A stretch of DNA of 64,000 nt from Mycoavidus cysteinexigens_B. Lineage in GTDB: Bacteria; Pseudomonadota; Gammaproteobacteria; Burkholderiales; Burkholderiaceae. Below the pieces are notes generated by a model. The model worked only from the letters and a program-made list of their open reading frames with translations, ran no database searches and had not been told where the DNA came from. Of this stretch, positions 44,693 through 52,742 are shown one piece after another. Numbering within the stretch: position 1 is the first letter of the stretch; every line of letters begins with the position of its first letter. The position numbers and the translations under genes were made by a program. The stretch spans positions 124,001 through 188,000 of the forward strand of contig JASSUG010000004.1 of the NCBI GenBank assembly GCA_031963465.1, in the 5' to 3' direction.

Positions 44693-45187
44693 ATGAGTGC
44701 AGTCATGCCTACGGCATATCACTTTGCGGCAATGCGTCAGATTGATTTATCTGAAGTGATGGCCATTGAGCAGGTTGCCTATGCCTTTCCATGGAGCCTG
44801 GTTCACTTTGAAGAGGCGTTACACAATAATAACCTTGGCATTTGCATGCGTGATATCGGTGGGACCCTACTAGGCTACTGTGTTTTAATGCCAGTCGTGG
44901 ACGAAATGCATCTATTAAATTTATGTGTCGCGCCACCTGCTCAGGGCATCGGTATGGGCCACGCGCTGCTAAATGCAGCCATCCAATGCACGCGTGCGGC
45001 AAAGTTGCCTCAGCTTTTACTTGAAGTCAGATCATCGAATCAGCGTGCCCTCCGGTTATATCAGCAATTTGGCTTTATGGTTATCGGCCACCGGAAAGGC
45101 TATTATTTAGCCCAACATGGCAGGCGTGAAGATGCAACTGTCATGCGTTTGACATTATCCATGGAGAGTGCCGATGTCTCGACCTGA
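44693..45187 (+). CDS. rimI: Ribosomal protein S18-alanine N-acetyltransferase
   Basis: This 164-residue GNAT acetyltransferase has the acetyl-CoA site APPAQGIGMGHALL and the C-terminal RALRLYQQFGFMVIGHRKGYY, giving a RimI-type assignment. It acetylates the N-terminal Ala of S18. ATG 44693 follows the tsaB stop; the frame continues upstream inside tsaB but without family sequence. tsaB-rimI-udg is a conserved order in betaproteobacteria. Confidence 0.92.
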   Translation: MSAVMPTAYHFAAMRQIDLSEVMAIEQVAYAFPWSLVHFEEALHNNNLGICMRDIGGTLLGYCVLMPVVDEMHLLNLCVAPPAQGIGMGHALLNAAIQCTRAAKLPQLLLEVRSSNQRALRLYQQFGFMVIGHRKGYYLAQHGRREDATVMRLTLSMESADVST

Positions 45188-45926
45188 TCCGATTTTAGAA
45201 GAACTGGGCTTGCTGCCAGTATGGGTGAGGCGTGCCGCGGATACAACCCACGTCGCTGGGCCTGTGGCGATTGCTCCAAACCCAATCACGAGCATCGAGG
45301 CGCACACAAAAGAACTTGAAGCCACGCCTGACGCGTTCCCAGTTTCCTCTGAAACGCCAATTAACCTGCTTGATTGGGACACCCTCAAAGCACGCGTTGC
45401 CAATTGCACGCGTTGCCGGTTATGCGAAAAGCGTACTCAAACGGTATTTGGCACGGGCGATGAAAAGGCGAGTTGGATGCTCGTAGGCGAAGCGCCTGGC
45501 GCAAATGAAGACCGCTTAGGAGAACCTTTTGTGGGGCAGGCCGGTAAGCTGCTTGATAATATGCTGCGCGCAGTAGGGCGTACGCGTAATAATGGTGTCT
45601 ATATTGCGAATGTCATCAAATGTCGCCCGCCGGGCAATCGTGATCCTCAAGTTGATGAAGTGGCTCAATGTGAGCCGTATCTAAAACGGCAGCTAGCGAT
45701 CATTCGACCGCAACTGATTATCGCGCTTGGCCGCTTTGCGGCGCAGAGTTTACTCAAAACCGATGCCACTATTTCATCGTTACGGACGCGTGTACATCAA
45801 TATGAAGGCGTGCCTGTGATTGTTACATATCACCCAGCTTATTTGTTGCGCAATTTACCTGATAAAGCAAAAGCGTGGGCGGATCTATGCCGCGCGCAAG
45901 AAATTTATCAAGAAATAAGCCGTTAG
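45174..45926 (+). CDS. Type 4 uracil-DNA glycosylase
   Basis: This 250-residue family 4 iron-sulfur uracil-DNA glycosylase has Cys ligands at CTRCRLC and later in VIKCRPPGNRDP and QCEPYL. The active site is GEAPGANEDRLGEPFVGQAG, with YHPAYLLR as the second motif. It removes uracil from DNA in base-excision repair. The ~80-residue N-terminal extension is poorly conserved. ATG 45174 overlaps rimI by 14 bases. Confidence 0.95.
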   Translation: MSRPDPILEELGLLPVWVRRAADTTHVAGPVAIAPNPITSIEAHTKELEATPDAFPVSSETPINLLDWDTLKARVANCTRCRLCEKRTQTVFGTGDEKASWMLVGEAPGANEDRLGEPFVGQAGKLLDNMLRAVGRTRNNGVYIANVIKCRPPGNRDPQVDEVAQCEPYLKRQLAIIRPQLIIALGRFAAQSLLKTDATISSLRTRVHQYEGVPVIVTYHPAYLLRNLPDKAKAWADLCRAQEIYQEISR

Positions 45927-46456
45927 TTAATTGGCGTATCGTGATCATGGTTGGGATACGAGCTACCGCCACCTTCCTGTCTGTCCAGACGTTCAATGCT
46001 GGTGCGTATGGCATATTGCGCTCCGGCCTCTAATACATACGATTCAATGACATGTAAGCTCTTTGATTTTATCGTCAGAAAGTTTGGTGGCTTGCTTAAC
46101 CAAATCTAGCACGGCACCTCCTGCTAGCAAATTTTTAGCAATTTCAAGCGCAGCTTTTTGCCACCCTTCGAGCAGCCCCTTTTGTTGCCCTTCGAGTAGC
46201 GATCTAAACAAGCTGGGATTCATAAAATTCAAGATAAAAATGCAATTTCACTGTAGTAGTAGATTGTTAAGTCCTTTGTCTGCCGCTTAACCTGGTGTAT
46301 TTTCTGAGATCGGCTATGTCATTGCTTGCTAGTTTCTAAGGCAACTCGGCAACTCGACTTCAATTTCTATTTGATAAATCGGATAAATTTACTATATTAG
46401 TAAAAGCGCATTTGAATCTGATGCATGGCTTTATTCAGCATAAAGAGGTTCCAAAC
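45927..46456. other. Intergenic region with Rpn relic
   Basis: Apart from the Rpn C-terminal relic (46044-46232, minus) this stretch is AT-rich and shows no gene. It marks the left end of island 3 after the udg gene. Confidence 0.6.
46044..46232 (-). pseudogene. C-terminal relic of an Rpn family nuclease
   Basis: The 62-residue frame contains LLEGQQKGLLEGWQKAALEI and AKNLLAGGAVLDLVKQATKLS in outline. This is the Gln/Gly repeat and terminal helices found at the C-terminus of Rpn proteins, like the end of the intact gene at 15839-16762. The PD-(D/E)XK core is absent. Confidence 0.7.
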
Positions 46457-46957
46457 ATGAATATTAATAGCTCGACTTTACAATTAGCAAATCAAGTAGG
46501 CAAGCAACTGGAGTCAGCGCAACTTTCATTAACTACTGCGGAGTCTTGTACAGGCGGTTTAGTTGCCACCGCTGTCACCTCTGTTGAAGGCTGTAGTAAT
46601 TGGTTTGATCGCGGTTTTGTTACTTATTCCATCCCCTCAAAGACCGAAATGCTTGGTGTACCTCCTGCACTTATCGAGCGGCACGGTGCTGTAAGTGAGC
46701 CTGTTGCACAAGCCATGGCTGAGGGCGCGCTACATAATAGTCGCGCCGATCTTGCCCTCGCTGTTACTGGCCTTACTGGTCCAAGTGATGGCGGTGAAGA
46801 CAAGTCGGTTGGCACCGTCTGCTTTGCGTGGCACTCAACTGATCAGAAGCGCTGCGAAACAGTGAAATTCAATGGAGAGCCCCAGCAGATGCGCGCTCAA
46901 GCAGCTGAATATGCGCTAAGAGGAGTGGTGACGTTGATGGATAAGCGAGGGAATTAA
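46457..46957 (+). CDS. pncC: CinA-type nicotinamide-nucleotide amidohydrolase
   Basis: This 166-residue stand-alone CinA C-terminal domain deamidates NMN to NaMN in pyridine nucleotide recycling. The motif TAESCTGGLVATAVTSVEG is present, with VTYSIPSKTEMLGV and AVTGLTGPSDGGEDKSVGTV in part. ATG 46457 follows AGAGG at 46444; the upstream ATG at 46412 has no such site. It is isolated within island 3 and not with the pgpA gene that I recall beside it in relatives. Confidence 0.9.
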   Translation: MNINSSTLQLANQVGKQLESAQLSLTTAESCTGGLVATAVTSVEGCSNWFDRGFVTYSIPSKTEMLGVPPALIERHGAVSEPVAQAMAEGALHNSRADLALAVTGLTGPSDGGEDKSVGTVCFAWHSTDQKRCETVKFNGEPQQMRAQAAEYALRGVVTLMDKRGN

Positions 46958-47445
46958 AAGAGTGGCTAGTGGTAGCAATTATGCTGAGCTCAGCATAACA
47001 GAAGGCCTGGCTGTTTAACCATACAACAGCCGGCGCCCATGGCAGCGCTGTCATCTACTCATTGGTCGAAACCGCCAAGGCCAATGGCCTGGAGCCCTAT
47101 ACCTGGTTGTGTTGCATGACTTGCAAGCAGCAAAAGCCGTCGAGGAGGGTAAGGCGTTGTCGCCTTGGAATTTTAATGCCGGGCGCTATATCTATTAGTT
47201 CACGTTTATTCCTGGCAAATCTGGCGACTGCTATATGGCCTGCCCAAATTTTAACTTGCTTTCCTTGCGAAAAAAACTTGAGTGAAATAAATTCCTTAAT
47301 TTTTTATCAATTTATTAATAGAGTATTAAACCTACCTGTAAATCTGGAAACCCACTGTAATAGTTCTATAGTTAACATTACAAGCTAGCATTATTTTTGT
47401 GCTGGTGTTTAACTTCTTGACTGCAATGAATTCTAGGAGATTATT
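46958..47445. other. Intergenic region with IS66 relic
   Basis: This stretch holds the IS66-type transposase relic (47002-47198) followed by 240 AT-rich bases with no recognisable gene. A TTCTAGGAGA ribosome site precedes the next gene at 47446. Confidence 0.6.
47002..47198 (+). pseudogene. IS66 family transposase relic, C-terminal end
   Basis: In frame from 47002 the sequence reads KAWLFNHTTAGAHGSAVIYS then LVETAKANGLEPYTWL. This is the typical end of an IS66 TnpC transposase. After a frameshift it continues with LQAAKAVEEGKALSPWNF and a stop at 47196-47198. The catalytic core and the rest of the element are gone. Confidence 0.75.
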
Positions 47446-47637
47446 ATGGTAGACCAAAAAAGTAAGCAGACTGATAAGCGTGGGTTCGCAAGCATGGACT
47501 CAGACAAACAACGTGAAATTGCCTCAAAGGGCGGCCATGCTGCTCAAGAAAAGGGTAAAGCCCATCACTTTTCTTCAGAAGAAGCACGTGAAGCGGGCCA
47601 CAAAGGTGGCAAAGCCACTCAGGAAAATAAGCATTAA
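47446..47637 (+). CDS. KGG-motif general stress protein
   Basis: This 63-residue, very hydrophilic protein has two KGG units (DKQREIASKGGHAAQEKG and EAREAGHKGGKATQENK), as in GsiB/con-10-like stress proteins. ATG 47446 is preceded by AGGAGA. These proteins are thought to be disordered and protective under desiccation or other stress. The flanking sequence is unrelated. Confidence 0.88.
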   Translation: MVDQKSKQTDKRGFASMDSDKQREIASKGGHAAQEKGKAHHFSSEEAREAGHKGGKATQENKH

Positions 47638-48045
47638 ACGCCTCGCTTTTGGGGCACCGGTAGCAGTAGGGACGCTCGTTTACCGACTGCCCCCGCACAG
47701 AGGCGGACAAGCGCAATTAACGCTTACGGCTTCTACCACAAGTAGTGGCGCGAAATCGATGGTCCGGGTAGGGGCGGAGCATCCAGCACGGTGGGATGCA
47801 CATGTTAACAAGACGAGTGAAGCGCACCCAAGGCTGTCATTAGGGTTGAAGGCTGGCGCGCGCTTGGTAGTTCAATCCATTTTAGGCCCGCTACGGCTTG
47901 ATTCTAGGCAGGGGTGAACAAAGGAGTGCATTTATTTTAATGTGAATAGGCTTTGTACTTCTGCCTGGTAACGTTTCAAACGACGCTCGATAACTGCCTG
48001 TATAACCTTGACCCGCTCAAGTTCTAGCATGCTCATCGTAATCCA
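47638..48045. other. Intergenic region before the IS982-type element
   Basis: About 300 bases (47640-47930) look like decayed coding or mobile DNA but match nothing I recognise in any frame. The last ~110 bases carry the ISNCY-type relic on the minus strand. The IS982 target duplication begins at 48039. Confidence 0.5.
47932..48036 (-). pseudogene. ISNCY-type transposase relic, N-terminal end
   Basis: The minus-strand frame from ATG 48036 encodes 34 residues: MSMLELERVKVIQAVIERRL followed by KRYQAEVQSLFTLK. The first ~25 residues match the helix-turn-helix start that I recall from ISNCY transposases (ERLKVIQAVxxGxLKxxQA). The frame then ends. The upstream side of this relic is interrupted by the IS982-type element only a few bases away. 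Confidence 0.5.
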
Positions 48046-49063
48046 ACCTGAGTTCGGGTTAAGGAAGTGCGGAGATAAGAGCAAAAAATGTGGGAGAAAA
48101 TGAGGCGGGTGCTAAGTATTTCGAAGAGAATGTAAGTCTTGCAAACCGAACTCTCTAAGAAAGGCCAGAGCACCCATGGATCATATTACCGAACTTTATT
48201 GTCTGATGGACGATTTTTGCAAAGAATTTGAGCCAGAGCTCAACAAAAAGTTGTTGTCTAGCGGAAAACGCAAACGCTTGCGTGCTACAAACCTATCCTT
48301 AGCAGAATTGATGACGCTAGTCGTGCTTTTTCATCAGATTCGCTATCGACAATTCAAATCATTTTATCTGAATCATGTATGCCAGCATCTGCGCTCAGAG
48401 TTCCCGAGGTTACCCTCATACAATCGTTGCATTGAACTATTACCGCGCTGCAACCTTGCACTAGCTGCTCTGTTTGAAACCCTCAAAGGCCAATGCACAG
48501 GGATCTCTATTGTGGATTCCACGCCTATTGCAGTCTGTGACAATCTACGTATTAGCCGTCACCGTGTATTTGATGACTTAGCCGCTCGAGGTAAAAGTTC
48601 CACAGGGTGGTTCTTTGGCTTCAAGCTGCATGCAGTGATTAATCACCAAGGTGAACTGCTTGGGCTGAGGTTAACGCCGGGTAATATCGATGACCGTAAG
48701 CCCGTACCTGATCTCGTGCACTCGTTGTTTGGCAAGCTTTATGCCGACAAAGGCTATATCTCAGGGAAACTGGCACAATCCTTGAGGGATCTTGGCGTTG
48801 AGCTTGTTACCAAGGTTCGACGCAACATGAAGCCTATTGTTCATTCCCCTTTTGATCAGGCTTTATTGCGCCTACGGTCGCTTGTTGAAACCGTCTTCGA
48901 TGAATTGAAAAACCTATGCCAGGTCGAGCATACTCGCCATCGCTCTCCTATTAACTTTGCTGTTAATCTACTCAGCGGAATCATCGCTTATTGCCTTATG
49001 CCCAATAAGCCTAAATTGCCTTTGCAGCGCTTCTACCAGGAATCGCTTAACCCGAACTGACGT
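48046..49063 (+). mobile_element. Insertion sequence, IS982 family, intact
   Basis: This 1018-base element has 18-base terminal inverted repeats, ACCTGAGTTCGGGTTAAG at the left and CTTAACCCGAACTGACGT at the right (16 of 18 match). It is flanked by a perfect 7-base target duplication, TAATCCA, at 48039-48045 and 49064-49070. It contains one full transposase gene. The intact duplication indicates a fairly recent insertion. Confidence 0.93.
48176..49060 (+). CDS. IS982 family transposase
   Basis: This 294-residue DDE transposase appears complete. Candidate catalytic residues are the Asp in SIVDSTPIAV, the Asp in LYADKGYISG, and the Glu in VETVFDELKN. The N-terminal region (SLAELMTLVVLFHQIRYRQF) is characteristic of IS982. 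The stop codon lies inside the right terminal repeat. No frameshift or internal stop is seen, so it is potentially active and could move related defective copies elsewhere in the genome. Confidence 0.93.
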   Translation: MDHITELYCLMDDFCKEFEPELNKKLLSSGKRKRLRATNLSLAELMTLVVLFHQIRYRQFKSFYLNHVCQHLRSEFPRLPSYNRCIELLPRCNLALAALFETLKGQCTGISIVDSTPIAVCDNLRISRHRVFDDLAARGKSSTGWFFGFKLHAVINHQGELLGLRLTPGNIDDRKPVPDLVHSLFGKLYADKGYISGKLAQSLRDLGVELVTKVRRNMKPIVHSPFDQALLRLRSLVETVFDELKNLCQVEHTRHRSPINFAVNLLSGIIAYCLMPNKPKLPLQRFYQESLNPN

Positions 49064-49249
49064 TAATCCATCCTGGTTTAACCATCAACGCACCTCAGAC
49101 TAGCGACATAAACCGCTTAGCATAAGGCTGCTGATGACTTAAAAATAAGCCATTTCTAGATAGCTAAAACCAGACATTACTAGGAAGCCGCTACAGCTAG
49201 CAAACCGCTATAACATCGAGCCTGCACAGCCATTTCGAATTGATAGCCA

Positions 49250-49370
49250 ACTGCGCTTTTCGCTCAACACGAGATTGAGTATGCGCCTTCCCTAAACCGT
49301 GCAGGCATTAAAAGAAAAGTGGAGTTTTTTGCCGGGCGTTATGCTGCGCATCTGGCCATTAAAAGGCTGG
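49250..49370 (+). pseudogene. Possible relic of a phosphopantetheinyl transferase (EntD/Sfp type)
   Basis: In one open frame the stretch reads LFAQHEIEYAPSLNRAGIKR then KVEFFAGRYAAHLAIKRLG. The second half strongly resembles the conserved N-terminal helix of EntD/Sfp-type enzymes (xKRxAEFLAGRxxARxAL). These load phosphopantetheine onto carrier proteins. Upstream is a stop at about 49244; downstream the homology ends at the thiD gene's 3' end. If correct, the enzyme that would have activated the polyketide ACPs was lost here. The match is short and from memory, so it is only tentative. Confidence 0.35.
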
Positions 49371-49388
49371 GGACAGTTGTTATGATGG

Positions 49389-50195
49389 CTACCACCACTG
49401 ATAAAAATGATGCACCGGACCGATGCCGCTTCCTACCGTCAATCTTGAGCTATGCATTAAGGTCTGGGTCAGGTAAGCCTTAGCATCACTGACTGCGCTT
49501 TCTAAATCTAGCCGTTGCGGCCTTAAGGCCGCAATCGCCGAGGACAACGTGCAGCCTGTGCCATGGGTATGGGTACTGAGAACGCGTGCGCCACCCAGGC
49601 GGGCATTGCCATTTGCTTCAATCAACCAATCCGGGCTGAACTCACCATTCAGGTGGCCGCCCTTCATTAAAACCGCGCGCGCGCCTAGAGCCCGCAGTGC
49701 TTCGCCCTGGCGTACCATCTCTTCTTCACTGGTCGCGCAGTCTTGTTCGAGCAAAGCAGCCGCTTCAGGCAGATTTGGGGTAACCAACTCGGCCAGGGGC
49801 ATGAGTTCTTCGCGTAAGGTGGCAATGGCCTCTGTATCGAGCAGTGCATGCTTGCTTTTTGAGAACATCACCGTATCCAGAATCACATGCGCTGGTTGGT
49901 AGCGGCGCAACGCAGCCGCGACGGTCCGCACCATACCTGCATTCGCCAGCATACCGATTTTGATGGCATCAATCTTGATATCGCTTAAGACAGCGTCGAT
50001 CTGTGCGCTGACAAATTCTGCCGGCGGCGTATAAACGCTTTGTACGCCATGAGTATTTTGTGCGGTGAGGGCAGTAATCACGGTTGCTCCATACACGCCC
50101 AGCGCTGAAAAAGTTTTCAAATCAGCCTGCACGCCAGCGCCCCCCCCAGAGTCGGAGCCTGCGATCGTGAGTACATTGTGAATAGAAGTAGACAT
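49389..50195 (-). CDS. thiD: Hydroxymethylpyrimidine/phosphomethylpyrimidine kinase
   Basis: This 268-residue ribokinase-fold enzyme of thiamine synthesis has the substrate motif TIAGSDSGGGAGVQADLKTF and ITALTAQNTHGVQ, with the ATP/anion-hole motif HGTGCTLSSAIAAL near the C-terminus. ATG 50195 (MSTSIHNVLTIAGSD) is the better start; an earlier in-frame codon adds six residues. Convergent with the PPTase-like relic and downstream of lplT. Confidence 0.95.
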   Translation of the reverse strand: MSTSIHNVLTIAGSDSGGGAGVQADLKTFSALGVYGATVITALTAQNTHGVQSVYTPPAEFVSAQIDAVLSDIKIDAIKIGMLANAGMVRTVAAALRRYQPAHVILDTVMFSKSKHALLDTEAIATLREELMPLAELVTPNLPEAAALLEQDCATSEEEMVRQGEALRALGARAVLMKGGHLNGEFSPDWLIEANGNARLGGARVLSTHTHGTGCTLSSAIAALRPQRLDLESAVSDAKAYLTQTLMHSSRLTVGSGIGPVHHFYQWW

Positions 50196-50229
50196 AGAGA
50201 GCTTCCTTGGCATTTCCCTAAGCTAGAGG

Positions 50230-51534
50230 TTAATGTTTATGCTCGCCAATCAACGCCACTGAATCAAATTGGCGTTGATTGGCTTGATGTAAGCGCATCA
50301 AAGCCCACATCATGAGGCAAACCGAGATGCCGAACAAGACGATCACTAATTTAACTGAAATATCGAACCAAATCAGGGCCGAATACAGGCACAGCATCAC
50401 CAGGACTGACAAATTCTCGTTGAAATTTTGCACGGCAATTGAGTGGCCAGCGGAAAGTAAAACATGTCCTCGATGCTGCAGCAAGGCATTCATCGGCACT
50501 AAGAAAAAGCCCGAAAGTAGACCGACTATCAGTAACAGCAGATTAGCCAGCACCAAATACATCGGCATGTGTAGATAACCCAGATTTAAGATCCAGCTTG
50601 GCGCAAGATCATGCGTGATAAATGCCATCACGATTAGCCCCAGGCCCATTAAGATGCCGATTGGCAGGACACTAAGCGAGCGCTGCAGAGGAATTTTGGC
50701 GGCGGCAATGATGGCGCCTATCGCTACCCCTAACGAGACTACGACCTGTAACGCCGCTCCTTGGGACAAGCTCATGCCCAGCGATATCTCCGCCCATTTC
50801 AGTACAATAAATTGCAAGCTCGCGCCTACGCCCCAAAATAAAGTCGTAACGGCAAGTGAAATCTGGCCAAGCTTGTCACGCCATAGGGTGACAAAGCAAT
50901 GAGAAAAATCGGCCAATAAGCGCAACGGATTAGATTGCTGCTTTGGATAGCGGGCGCCGGTATCTGGAATGCCAAGATTAAATGCTGAGGCCAGAATATA
51001 AACCCCGGTAATCACCAGCATGGCAGCTTGTGTGCGGGTCTCGATCAACGGTAGATTGAGTTCAAGTAGATGACGCGCAATCGGAGGGCTAATCAAGAGG
51101 CCGCCAAGCGCTGTGCCAAGAATGATGGAGCTCACTGTCGTACCTTCAATCCAACCATTTGCAGCAACTAATTTTTCAGGTGGTAGCAGTTCAGTGAGAA
51201 TGCCATATTTGGCAGGTGAATAGGCGGCTGCGCCAAAACCTACAATGCCATAAGCGAGCAGTGGGTGGGCGCCAAACAGCATGGTTAGGCAGCCAGCTAA
51301 TTTAATGGCATTGGTGATGAGCATCACCCGGCCTTTGAGCATAGAATCGGCAAAAGCGCCGACAAAAGCTGCCAGTAGCACATAAGAGAGCACAAAGAAA
51401 AGTTTCAGCAGCGGAGTCATCCACTGCGGTGCAAGTAGATCGCTCAGTAAAGCGATGGCAGCGATGAGTAAAGCATTGTCGGCCAGCGAAGAAAAGAACT
51501 GCGCGGCCATAATAATGTAAAAACCTTTTTTCAT
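50230..51534 (-). CDS. lplT: Lysophospholipid transporter LplT
   Basis: This 434-residue major facilitator protein with about 12 membrane helices has MKKGFYIIMAAQFFSSLADN at its start and LTELLPPEKLVAANGWIEGT (in part), typical of LplT. It flips lysophospholipids inward for reacylation. ATG 51534 begins the first helix; the longer frame to 51576 is rejected. The acyltransferase partner is not in the window. Confidence 0.93.
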   Translation of the reverse strand: MKKGFYIIMAAQFFSSLADNALLIAAIALLSDLLAPQWMTPLLKLFFVLSYVLLAAFVGAFADSMLKGRVMLITNAIKLAGCLTMLFGAHPLLAYGIVGFGAAAYSPAKYGILTELLPPEKLVAANGWIEGTTVSSIILGTALGGLLISPPIARHLLELNLPLIETRTQAAMLVITGVYILASAFNLGIPDTGARYPKQQSNPLRLLADFSHCFVTLWRDKLGQISLAVTTLFWGVGASLQFIVLKWAEISLGMSLSQGAALQVVVSLGVAIGAIIAAAKIPLQRSLSVLPIGILMGLGLIVMAFITHDLAPSWILNLGYLHMPMYLVLANLLLLIVGLLSGFFLVPMNALLQHRGHVLLSAGHSIAVQNFNENLSVLVMLCLYSALIWFDISVKLVIVLFGISVCLMMWALMRLHQANQRQFDSVALIGEHKH

Positions 51535-51670
51535 TGAAATCAAATAGCCTAGGCTGCTGCGAAAAGAGTTATGCAAAAGAGGGTTGTTTTCGTGACGTTA
51601 TAACACGAAAATACGGTTTTCCAAGTGAATAACCTTAGGACAACGCGATTTGTCCCTATCATCATAATCT

Positions 51671-52741
51671 ATGCCCCGTCCAATTTCTGCCGAGATTCAC
51701 CTGACCGCATTGGCTCATAATCTCGCGATTATCCGTCACCTTGCTCCGCACTCCAAAATCTGGTCTATCGTTAAAGCGAATGCCTATGGGCATGGACTTT
51801 CCCATGTTTTGCGAGGGCTTGGTAACACCGATGGTTTTGGCGTGATTGATGTTGAGTCCGGGATTAAATTGCGGGAGCTTGGCTGGGCGGGGCCGATTTT
51901 ATTGCTTGAAGGCTTTTTTTATGCGAGCGACCTGGAAATGGTCGATCGTTACAGTTTGAATACCGTGATTCATTGCGATGCACAGCTGCAAATGCTTGCC
52001 GCAGCACGCTTAAGCAAGCCAATCAATATTCACTTAAAAATGAATACCGGGATGAACCGTCTTGGCTATCGGCCGGAGTTATACCAAGCCGCTTGGCAAC
52101 ATGCTCGTGACTGCACGAATATCGGTCAAATTACGCTGATGACGCATTTTTCTGATGCCGATACCAGCCGCGGCATTGAACACCAAATGCAGGCCTTTGA
52201 AAGTGGCGCCAAAGAGCTGACTGGCCAGCGTTGCCTAGCCAATTCGGCGGCTGTGCTGTGGCATGCGCGCACCCATGCGGACTGGGTGCGCCCAGGAATC
52301 TTACTCTATGGCGCATCCCCCTCTGGCGTGGCGACAGCGCTTACCGGCTACGGCTTTTTGCCTGCCATGACGCTGACCAGTGAGATTGTCGCCGTGCAGA
52401 ACTTAGTGCCAGGAGACACCGTCGGCTATGGTTCTACTTATACAGCAGAAAAACCCATGCGCATTGGCGTAGTCGCGTGCGGTTATGCGGATGGTTACCC
52501 ACACGCCGCTCCGTCTGGCACGCCAGTCATCGTAGAGGGCGTGCGGACCCAACTGGTTGGCCGCGTGTCGATGGATATGATAACGGTTGATTTAACCTCA
52601 CTACCCAACGCCGGCATCGGCTCTAACGTCCAGTTATGGGGTATGCAGCTAGCGGTTGACGAGGTGGCACAGGCGTGTGGCACGATAGGGTACGAGTTGT
52701 TATGCGCGCTGGCGCCGCGCGTCTCGGTACAGGTGAGCTAA
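51671..52741 (+). CDS. alr: Alanine racemase
   Basis: This 356-residue PLP enzyme makes D-alanine for peptidoglycan. The PLP lysine is in WSIVKANAYGHG, the substrate region in KMNTGMNRLGYRP, and the second catalytic base Tyr is near VGYGSTYTAEKPMRIGVV. Divergent from lplT; radA follows after one base. Confidence 0.96.
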   Translation: MPRPISAEIHLTALAHNLAIIRHLAPHSKIWSIVKANAYGHGLSHVLRGLGNTDGFGVIDVESGIKLRELGWAGPILLLEGFFYASDLEMVDRYSLNTVIHCDAQLQMLAAARLSKPINIHLKMNTGMNRLGYRPELYQAAWQHARDCTNIGQITLMTHFSDADTSRGIEHQMQAFESGAKELTGQRCLANSAAVLWHARTHADWVRPGILLYGASPSGVATALTGYGFLPAMTLTSEIVAVQNLVPGDTVGYGSTYTAEKPMRIGVVACGYADGYPHAAPSGTPVIVEGVRTQLVGRVSMDMITVDLTSLPNAGIGSNVQLWGMQLAVDEVAQACGTIGYELLCALAPRVSVQVS

Positions 52742-52742
52742 C

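Noticed and set aside
47480..47917. A 145-residue frame overlapping the KGG stress gene
   Set aside because: Its first part is the KGG gene out of frame and the rest matches nothing recognisable; the KGG protein has the ribosome site and family motif.
47640..47930. GC-rich stretch considered as a structured RNA, retron or integron attachment site
   Set aside because: I could not build a supported structure or see attC/retron core motifs, so I list it only as unrecognised sequence.
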